From: Deroplatys truncata
Lineage: Eukaryota; Arthropoda; Insecta; Mantodea; Mantidae
Direction of reading: 5' to 3'
Assembly (NCBI GenBank): GCA_030765065.1
Contig: CM060986.1
Span: 73,215,573 to 73,279,572, forward strand
DNA length: 64,000 bases
Shown here: positions 55,834 through 64,000 of the stretch, piece by piece
How the letters are laid out: each line of letters starts with the position of its first letter
How positions within the stretch are numbered: position 1 is the first letter of the stretch
Notes under the pieces: model-generated
Database searches by the model: none
The model's input: only the letters and a program-made list of their open reading frames with translations
Told to the model about the DNA's origin: nothing
Position numbers and translations under genes: made by a program

Positions 55834-57290
55834 TTAGTTATAAAAGCGAACCTTATTATTCATATTTTTTGAGGATCTCGCTGCATTCAGAAGTGTCTTA
55901 TTTTTAAGAACCGTGCAGTAAAAATCTTCACGTGTTATTTTCAAATTCATCTGAACACAAATCTCGGCTTTCACAAGTTCCGTTGACATTCTGTTTCTAG
56001 CATCCGACCATAATGCATTCATTACACTATACACTCGTTCAACGTGCGCGTTACTGACAGAAATTGCGAGGATATGCTGCATTATTTTAAACAGATTTGA
56101 TGCATCTGCTTTTTCGAAAATCTCACTGCTTATTTTACAACAATTATTATCCTTCCTAACAAGATTTGATGCTACCGATTTCAAAACAGTAAACTCATGA
56201 TACAGTTCGTTCCCATCGAAACTAATTTTCAACTTCTTTCCCACTTCGGCCAAGTCATTAAATAAAAATAGTTTTGGTTGACATAAATCTAGCACGGACA
56301 CAATTTTGTACCATTGTCATTCCCAGTAAAGTTGTACCATTTATTAAGATAGTTTAATAATATGTCGTAAACAAGTGTGCTCTCTTTAACTAGTATATTC
56401 TTTTCTTCTTCTGTAAGATGTTCTAAAGACATGTTGACTTCAAACCCATAAAACTTATCCTGCTTACGATCTTCTGTTTGTTTCTTCACTTCCTCCACAA
56501 TCTCGTGAACATCTGTGGAAAGTGTGTCCTCTTTTTCCAAAAGTCTAATTGCTTTAGAAAATACGGGTAGAGTTGCATTTAAAAACTACAGAAAAAACTC
56601 TGGTAGTGTTGGTGAATACTCGTTTATTTCATCTTGTGAACTAATAAATTTCTAAATTAGGGGGTGCGTTCTTTCTTCGTCCCGTGCTACATAATACATC
56701 TTTAAAGCAAGCCACATCTTAACAAGACGCTCCACAGCTGACTGCTAAGACAACCATCGCACAATAATGTGTCGCAATATTTCACTATAGTAATGCTGAG
56801 CAAACTCGCAAAATGTTTTTAGTTCCTCGGAATTTTTTGATGATGAAGAAAAGTCTGAATAAATTTTAAGAACTAGACTTTCTACATCATATTTTAGAAG
56901 CTTGAAACCAAATTTAGCACAATTATGTAATATATGGCAACAACAATTGGCTTTGATTAAGTTTGCGTTTTCTTCTTTTAATCTAGTAAAGACAGAATTA
57001 TGTTTACCGCTGAAGCATTGTCGGCTGAATAAGAAACTACATTGTTTAGTGTTAAACCATTTTCCAATAAAATAGATTTCAGTTTATTTGAATTGGATTC
57101 TGCAGATTCATTTACATCTTCATAGAAATTAAGAACTTCGTTACATTTTCCTTTATCTTTGGAAAAGTACGTTACAACTATCGGGTAATGCTTTTATTGC
57201 CCTTATTTGAAGCGTCTGAACCTTATGAAAACGGAACACTTTGCTTTAAATCGCTTAGTAGCTTCTCTTTAGCATAAGGCAGAAGCACAT
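55834..57290 (-). pseudogene. hAT-like transposase relic between two family A copies
   Basis: Minus-strand frames 56540-56289 and 56301-55834 give HEFTVLKSVASNLVRK, then SNLFKIMQHILAISVSNAHVERVYSVMN, which is the hAT dimerisation motif (SNAxxERxFSxMN), and MSTELVKAEICVQMNL. Upstream sequence to ~57280 keeps pieces of the transposase with frame breaks. It is bounded on both sides by family A 3' ends pointing inward (plus-strand copy to 55831; minus-strand fragment from 57294). No hAT ends or 8-bp duplication found here. Confidence 0.78.
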
Positions 57291-57293
57291 TTT

Positions 57294-57400
57294 TACTTTC
57301 TCTACTACGTATAGTAAGTAGGGGAATATTGTATTCCACCAAAAATTTGATACCGAGATTTCACTGGAAATATATGTTTTGAGACCCCTGATTCCAAAAA
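57294..57400 (-). repeat. Family A repeat, 3' fragment, minus strand
   Basis: ACTTTCTCTACTACGTATAG to GATTCCAAAAAA, cut where the next plus-strand copy begins in the A-run. Confidence 0.88.
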
Positions 57401-57401
57401 A

Positions 57402-57633
57402 TCTTATGTGTTACACTCACATGACTTTCTCTACTCTTGTACAAACTATTTTTACAAACGCCTATTCTCCATATGCTTCATGTTAATTGAGATATCGAGT
57501 GTCAATCTTATTGCTAATTTTCTTGTAGATGCAAGGGGAATATGGTAGGTTATAAGCGATAGTCAAATCTTTTAAGCGCTGGTTGCTATGTGGCGCATTC
57601 CATTCTCTTTGCATGTCCAGGACATAAAAAAAA
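57402..57633 (+). repeat. Family A host copy, 5' part (continues at 59684 and 61982)
   Basis: TCTTATGTGTTACACTCACA to CCAGGACATAAAAAAAA. The consensus continuation AATGAATAACGAATTTGAG appears at 59689, after three inserted copies, and the end of the same copy at 61982-62077, so one copy is split into three pieces. Confidence 0.8.
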
Positions 57634-57957
57634 TCTGATGTGTTACACTCACATGACTTTCTCTACTCTTGTACAAACTATTTATACAAACGCTTATTCT
57701 CCATCTAATTCATGTTAATCGAGATAAACATTTGCAGAGTCTATCTTATTGCTAATTTTCTTGTAGATGTAAGGGGATTATATATTTACAAGGGCAATTT
57801 GGAAATACAGTAGCCTTTAAGCACATACATATCTCTTAATAGCTGGTTGCTAGGTGCAGCACCATTCCCTTTCCCACAGATTAATACCTACTCTTTGCAT
57901 ATCCAAGACAAAAAAACGAATAACGAATTCCCATTCGAGAAAATAAGTATTAAAAAA
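57634..57957 (+). repeat. Family A2 repeat, 5' part, inserted in host oligo(A)
   Basis: TCTGATGTGTTACACTCACA to AAAATAAGTATTAAAAAA. It carries the A2 marker block (GCTAGGTGCAGCACCATTCC) and is cut by the next copy. Confidence 0.88.
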
Positions 57958-58798
57958 TCTGATGTGTTACACTCACATGACTTTCTCTACTCTTGTACAA
58001 TCTATTTTTACAAACGCCTATTCTCCATATGCTTTATGTTAATCGAGATATCGAGATGTCAATCTTATTGCTAATTTTCTTGTAGATGCAAGGGGAATAT
58101 GGTAGCTTTTAAGCGATGGTCAAATATTTTAACGCTGGTTGCTATGCGGCGCATTCCATTCCCTTTGCAAGTCCAGGACATAAAAAAATGAATAACGAAT
58201 TTGAGAAAAAGTATAAGTATTGGAAAATTTAAGGGAATAACAAGCAATATCTCGAAAACGGTTCACTCAACAAAAGAAATGTATATTACATAAGTTGTGT
58301 ATTTTAACGAGATCTACATTTTTTGTGTAGTAAAATTTTGTCTATCTCTTATGGTTTACCAGTTATGCAAAAGTCGTTCACAATGAAGAATACATTCCCA
58401 GAAAATTCGAGATATACATTTCATTTCTCATGACATTATCTTAAACATATGATATTTTAATCAAAATCGTTAGAGCCATTTTTGAGAAAATTAAAATTTT
58501 CGAAAAATGTTCCATGTAAAGGGTAGTCTGGGGTGGGGGGATTTTCTTGAAAACCTTCGTGTCGCATCTCTGAAAGGTACTGAACCTAAATACCAAGTTT
58601 GGTGTTTATCCGACTCTTCGTTTTCGAGTTATGCTGTTCACAGACACACAGACAGACAGACACACACACGGACGTTTCCAGAAATGCTTTTTTTGGATTC
58701 AGTGAGTCTCAAAACATGTATTTCCGGTGAAATCTCGGTATCGAAATTTTGGGTGGAATACAATACTTCCCCTACTTACTATACGTAGTAGAGAAAGT
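57958..58798 (+). repeat. Family A repeat, full length
   Basis: 841 bp from TCTGATGTGTTACACTCACA to TAGTAGAGAAAGT. It is followed after only AAAAA by another full copy, a head-to-tail tandem. Confidence 0.94.
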
Positions 58799-58803
58799 AA
58801 AAA

Positions 58804-59489
58804 TCTGATGTGTTACACTCACATGACTTTCTCTACTCTTGTACAATCTATTTTTACAAACGCCTATTCTCCATATGCTTCATATTAATCGAAATATCGA
58901 AATGTCAAACTTATTTGTAATTTTCTTGTAGATGCAAGGGGAATATGGTAGCTTTTAAGCGATAGTCAAATATTTTATCGTTGGTTGCTATGTGGCGCAT
59001 TCCATTCTCTTTGCATGTCCAGGACATAACAAAATGAATAACGAATTTGAGAAAAAGTATAAGTATTGGAAAATTTAAGGAAATAACAAGCAATATCTCG
59101 AAAACGGTTCACTCAACAAAAAAAATGTATATGATATAAATTGTGTATTTTAACGCGATCTACATTTTTTGTGTAGTAAAATTCTGTCTATCTCTTATGG
59201 TTTACCAGTTATGCAAAAGTCGTTCATAATGAAGAACACTTTTGGAGACATTTCCAGAAATTTCGAGATATACATTTCATTTCTCATGACATTATCTTAA
59301 ACATATGATATTTTCGTTAGAGCCATTTTTGAGAAAATTAAAATTTTCGAAAAATCTTCTATGTAAAGGGTAGTCTGGGATGGGGGGATTTTCTTGAAAA
59401 TCTTCGTGTCGCATCTCTGGAAGATACTGAACGTAAATACCAAGTTTGGTGTTTATCCGACTGTTAGTTTTTGAGTTATGCTGTTCACA

Positions 59490-59532
<43 letters not shown>

Positions 59533-59683
59533 ACACACACAGACACACACACGGACATGTTTCCCAAAATGATTTTTTTGGATTCAGGAGGTCTCAAAAC
59601 ATGTATTTCCGGTGAAATCTCGGTATCGAATTTTTGGGTGGAATGCAATACTTCCCCTACTTACTATACGTAGTAGAGAAAGT
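58804..59683 (+). repeat. Family A repeat, full length, tandem with the previous copy
   Basis: 880 bp. Long (CA)n tract at 59487-59550. The 3' end is followed by AAAAATGAATAACG, where the host copy resumes. Confidence 0.94.
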
Positions 59684-60202
59684 AAAAATGAATAACGAAT
59701 TTGAGAAAAAGTATAAGTATTGGAAAATTTAAGGAAATAACAAGCAATATCTCGAAAACGGTTCCCTCAACAAAAAAAATGTATATGATATAAGTTGTGT
59801 ATTTTAACGCGATCTACATTTTTTGTGTAGTAAAATTTTGTCTATCTCTTATGGTTTACCAGTTATGCAAAAGTCGTTCATAATGAAGAATACTTTTGGA
59901 GACATTCCCAGAAATTTCGAGATATACATTTCATTTCTCATGACATTATCTTAAACATATGATATTTTCATCAAAATCGTTAGAGCCATTTTTGAGAAAA
60001 TTAAAATTTTCAAAAAATGTTCCATGTAAAGGGTAGTCTGGGGTGGGGGGATTTTCTTGACAATCTTCGTGTCGCATCTCTGGAAGATACTGAACGTAAA
60101 TACCAAGTTTGGTGTTTATCCGACTGTTAGGTTTTGAGTTATGCTGTTCACAGACACACACACACACACACACACACGGACATGTTTCCAAAAATGCTTT
60201 TT
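59684..60202 (+). repeat. Family A host copy, middle part
   Basis: Runs from AATGAATAACGAATTTGAG to CAAAAATGCTTTTT. The interruption lies in the oligo(T) of the consensus AATGCTTTTTTTGGATTC. Confidence 0.85.
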
Positions 60203-61089
60203 ACTTTCTCTACTACGTATAGTAAGTAGGGGAAGTATTGCATTCCACCCAAAAATTCGATACCGAGATTTCACCGGAAATACATGTTTTGAGACCTCCT
60301 GAATCCAAAAAAAGCATTTTTGGAAACATGTCCGTGTGTGTGTCTGTGTGTCTGTGTGTGTGTGTGTGTCTGTGTGTGTGTGTGTCTGTGTGTGTGTGAA
60401 CAGCATAACTCAAAAACGAACAGTCGGATAAACACCAAACTTGGTATTTAGGTTCAGTATCTTCCAGAGATGCGACACGAAGGTTTTCAAGAAAATCCCC
60501 CCACCCCAGACTACCCTTTACATGGAACATTTTTCGAAAATTTTAATTTTCTCAAAAATGGCTCTAACGATTTTGTTTAAAATATCATATGTTTAAGATA
60601 ATGCCATGAGAAATGAAATGTATATCTCGAATTTTCTGGGAATGTCTCCAAAAGTATTCTTCATTGTGAACGACTTTTGCATAACTGGTAAACCATAAGA
60701 GATAGACAAAATTTTACTACACAAAAAATGTTGATCTCGTTAAAATACACAACTTATGTTATATACATTTCTTTTGTTGAGTGAACCGTTTTCGAGATAT
60801 TGCTTGTTATTCCCTTAAATTTTCCAATACTTATACTTTTTCTCAAATTCGTTATTCATTTTTTTATGTCCTGGACTTGCAAAGAGAATGGAATTCGACA
60901 CATAGCAACCAGCGTTAAAATATTTGACCATCGCTTAAAAGCTACCATATTCCCCTTGCATCTACAAGAAAATTAGCAATAAGATTGACATCTCGATATC
61001 TCGATTAACATAAAGCATATGGAGAATAGGCGTTTGTAAAAATAGATTGTACAAGAGTAGAGAAAGTCATGTGAGTGTAACACATCAGA
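60203..61089 (-). repeat. Family A repeat, full length, minus strand
   Basis: 887 bp from ACTTTCTCTACTACGTATAG to GTGTAACACATCAGA. First of two minus-strand copies inserted in the host oligo(T). Confidence 0.94.
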
Positions 61090-61095
61090 TTTTTT

Positions 61096-61981
61096 ACTTT
61101 CTCTACTACGTATAGTAAGTAGGGGAAGTATTGCATTCCACCCAAAAATTCGATACCGAGATTTCACTGGAAATACATGTTTTGAGACCCACTGAATCCA
61201 AAAAAAGCATTTTTGGAAACATGTCCGTGTGTGTGTCTGTGTGTGTGTCTGTGTGTGTGTGTGTCTGTGTGTGTGTCTGTGTGTCTGTGAACAGCATAAC
61301 TCAAAAACGAACAGTCGGATAAACACCAAACTTGGTATTTATGTTCAGTATCTTCCAGAGATGCGACACGAAGGTTTTCAAGAAAATCCCCCCACCCCAG
61401 ACTACCCTTTACATGGAACATTTTTCGAAAATTTTAATTTTCTCAAAAATGGCTCTAACGATTTTGATGAAAATATCATATGTTTAAGATACTGTCATGA
61501 GAAATGAAATGTATATCTCGAATTTTCTGGGAATGTCTCCAAAACTATTCTTTATTGTGAACGACTTTTGCATAACTGGTAAACCGTAAGAGATAGACAG
61601 AATTTTACTTCACAAAAAATGTAGATCACGTTAAAATACACAACTTATGTCATATACATTTTTTTTGTTGAGTGAACCGTTTTCGAGATATTGCTTGTGA
61701 TTTTCTTAAATTTTTCAATACTTATACTTTTTCTCAAATTCGTTATTCATTTTTTTTATGTCCTGGACATGCAAAGAGAATGAAATGCGCCACATAGCAA
61801 CCAGCGTTAAAATATTTGACTATCGCTTAAAAGCTACCATATTCCCCTTGCATCTACAAGAAAATTACCAATAAGATTGACATCTCGATATCTCGATTAA
61901 CATGAAGCATATGGAGAATAGGCGTTTGTAAAATTAGATTGTACAAGAGTAGAGAAAGTCATGTGAGTGTAACACATTAGA
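61096..61981 (-). repeat. Family A repeat, full length, minus strand, tandem
   Basis: 886 bp, separated from the previous copy by TTTTTT only. Ends GTAACACATTAGA, then the host copy resumes with TTTTTTGGATTCAGGAGG. Confidence 0.94.
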
Positions 61982-62176
61982 TTTTTTGGATTCAGGAGGT
62001 CTCAAAACATGTATTTCCGGTAAAATCTCGGTATCGAATTTTTGGGTGGAATGCAATACTTCCCCTACTTACTATACTTACTATACGTAGTAGGGGAAGT
62101 ATTGTATTCCACCCAAAAATTCGATACCGAGATTTCACCGGAAATACATGTTTTGAGATCCCCTGAATAAAAAAAA
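61982..62176. repeat. Family A host 3' end fused tail-to-tail with an inverted copy
   Basis: 61982-62077 is the plus-strand 3' end. From about 62078 the sequence turns into a minus-strand copy (GTAGTAGGGGAAGTATTG ..). The junction CCCCTACTTACTATAC/TTACTATACGTAGTAGGGG lies on the terminal hairpin, and the last ~12 bases (AGAGAAAGT plus A-run) are lost on both sides. The minus copy is then cut at 62176 and resumes at 63630. Confidence 0.85.
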
Positions 62177-62636
62177 TCTGATGTGTTACACTCACATGAC
62201 TTTCTCTACTCTTGTACAATCTATTTTTACAAACGCCTATTCTCCATATGCTTCATATTAATCGAGATATCGAGATGTCAATCTTATTTGTAATTTTCTT
62301 GTAGATGCAAGGGGAATATGGTAGCTTTTAAGCGATAGTCAAATATTTTATCGCTGGTTGTTATGTGGCGCATTCCATTCTCTTTGCATGTCCAGGACAT
62401 AAAAAATGAATAACGAATTTGAGAAAAAGTATAAGTATTGGAAAATTTAAGGGAATAGTAAGCAATATCTCGAAAATGGTTCACTCAAAAAAAAAATGTA
62501 TATGACATAAATTGTGTATTAACGCGATCTACATAGTTTGTGTGGTAAAATTTTGTCTATCTCTTATGGTTTACCAGTTATGCAAAAGTCGTTCATAATG
62601 AAGAATACTTTTGGAGACATTCCCAGAAATTTCCAA
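62177..62636 (+). repeat. Family A repeat, 5' part
   Basis: TCTGATGTGTTACACTCACA to TTCCCAGAAATTTCCAA. It is interrupted by a minus-strand copy; its putative 3' end at 63522-63629 lacks ~300 bp of the middle. Confidence 0.85.
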
Positions 62637-62641
62637 TTTTT

Positions 62642-63520
62642 ACTTTCTCTACTACGTATAGTAAGTAGGGGAAGTATTGCATTCCACCCAAAAATTCGAT
62701 ACCGAGATTTCACCGGAAATACATGTTTTGAGACCTCCTGAATCCAAAAAAAGCATTTTTGGAAACATGTCCGTGTGTGTGTCTGTGTGTGTGTGTGTGT
62801 GTGTGTGTCTGTGTGTGTGTGTGTCTGTGAACAGCATAACTCAAAAATGAACAGTCGGATAAACACCAAACTTGGTATTTAGGTTCAGTATCTTCCTGAG
62901 ATGCTACACGAAGGTTTTCAAGAAAATCCCCCCACCCCAGACTACCCTTTACATGGAACATTTTTTGAAAATTTTAATTTTCTCAAAAATGGCTCTAACG
63001 ATTTTGATTAAAATATCATATGTTTAAGATAATGTCATGAGAAATGAAATGTATATCTCGAATTTTCTGGGAATGTCTCCAAAAGTATTCTTCATTGTGA
63101 ACGACTTTTGCATAACTGGTAAACCATAAGAGATAGACAAAATTTTACTACACCAAAAGTGTAGATCTCGTTAAAATACACAACTTATGTCATATACATT
63201 TCTTTTGTTGAGTGAACCGTTTTCGAGATATTGCTTGTTATTCCCTTAAATTTTCCAATACTTATACTTTTTCTCAAATTCGTTATTCATTTTTCTATGT
63301 CCTGGACTTGCAAAGAGAATGGAATGCGCCGCATAGCAACCAGCGTTAAAATGTTTGACCATCGCTTAAAAGCTACCATATTCCCCTTGCATCTACAAGA
63401 AAATTAGCAATAAGATTGACATCTCGATATCTCGATTAACATAAAGCATATGGAGAATAGGCGTTTGTAAAAATAGATTGTACAAGAGTAGAGAAAGTCA
63501 TGTGAGTGTAACACATCAGA
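62642..63520 (-). repeat. Family A repeat, full length, minus strand
   Basis: 879 bp from ACTTTCTCTACTACGTATAG to GTAACACATCAGA. GT tract at 62772-62828. Confidence 0.94.
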
Positions 63521-63521
63521 T

Positions 63522-63629
63522 TTTTTTATTCAGGGGATCTCAAAACATGTATTTCCGGTGAAATCTCGGTATCGAATTTTTGGGTGAAATACAATACTTC
63601 TCCTACTTGCTATACGTAGTAGAGAAAGT
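63522..63629 (+). repeat. Family A repeat, 3' part
   Basis: TTTTTATTCAGGGGATCTC to TAGTAGAGAAAGT. It shares the variant GGGGATCTC/GAGATCCCC with the minus-strand piece at 62150-62170. Confidence 0.85.
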
Positions 63630-64000
63630 AAAAAAGCATTTTTGGAAACATGTCCGTGTGTGTGTCTTTGAACAGCCTAACTCAGAAACTAATTGCCGGA
63701 TAACACCAAACTTGGTGTTTAAGTTCAGTATCTTCCAGAGATGCGACACGAAGGTTTTCAAGAAAATCCCCCCACCCCAGATTACCCTTTACATGGAACA
63801 TTTTTCGAAAATTTTAATTTTCTCAAAAATGGCTCTAACGATTTTGATTAAAATATCATATGTTTAAGATATTTTCATGACAAATGAAATGTATATCTCG
63901 AATTTTCTGGGAATGTCTCCAAAAGTATTCTTCATTGTGTACGACTTTTGCAGAGATAGACAAACTTTTACTACACAAAAAATGTAGATCGCGTTAAAAT
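63630..64000 (-). repeat. Family A repeat, minus strand, running off the window
   Basis: Resumes with AAAAAAGCATTTTTGG, the consensus continuation of the minus-strand fragment at 62092-62176. It extends to the window end at GATCGCGTTAAAAT. Confidence 0.85.

Noticed and set aside
57958..58798. Family A as a classic Helitron
   Set aside because: The 5' TC fits, but there is no CTRR 3' end with a hairpin ~10 bases upstream. Only the Helentron-like variant remains as a hypothesis.
60213..60530. Several 60-118 residue frames full of Thr-His, Cys-Val or Asp-Thr-His repeats
   Set aside because: They are translations of the (CA/GT)n tract inside family A in various frames. Their existence follows from the microsatellite, not from a protein gene.

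Overview
The window reads as intron-rich, AT-rich nuclear DNA of an arthropod, most likely an insect with a large genome. It contains tRNA-derived SINEs, many mariner families, Copia and Gypsy fragments, insect-type LINEs, a Penelope-like element and invertebrate-style splice sites. There are no operons and no bacterial features. I cannot fix the order from sequence alone; the SINE and mariner mixture recalls cockroach/termite-like or other large insect genomes, which is inference.

Only one host gene is well supported. A BTB/POZ coding exon (11201-11762) ends at a GTAAGT donor in phase 1. A second exon (32095-32468) follows a strong polypyrimidine-CAG acceptor, completes the split Gly codon in frame, and ends with a basic nuclear-localisation-like tail. 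Together they give a 311-residue protein. The intron of about 20.3 kb is filled with transposons: a DD82E-type IS630/Tc1/mariner element, three mariner-type elements, one hAT, SINEs, LINEs and several copies of an abundant ~840-bp repeat ('family A').

Region by region: 0-11 kb holds decayed Copia and Gypsy pol, a LINE, a truncated mariner, a LINE with an internal inversion, and a SINE inside Copia with clear target duplications. 11.2-32.5 kb is the BTB gene. 34.5-37 kb holds two arms of a Penelope-like element (RT end plus GIY-YIG nuclease) forming a near-perfect 2.4-kb palindrome; each arm ends in a hammerhead-ribozyme-like fold, and the pair is flanked by a 15-bp duplication. 38-49 kb has a MITE, a Tc1 relic, two mariners, a LINE tail and a Tigger/pogo-like MITE in otherwise unrecognised AT-rich DNA. 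50-54.5 kb is a minus-strand Ty3/Gypsy element carrying SINE fragments. 54.7-64 kb is almost wholly nested, tandem and inverted copies of family A around an hAT transposase relic.

Family A is the most unusual component. It has asymmetric inverted repeats, a small hairpin near its 3' end, an internal CA/GT microsatellite, and it inserts into oligo(A/T), including oligo(A) tracts inside itself. This resembles Helentron-type non-autonomous elements (HINE/DINE-1), but the assignment is unproven. All junctions and spacings here were read by eye; no alignment, folding or database search was run.
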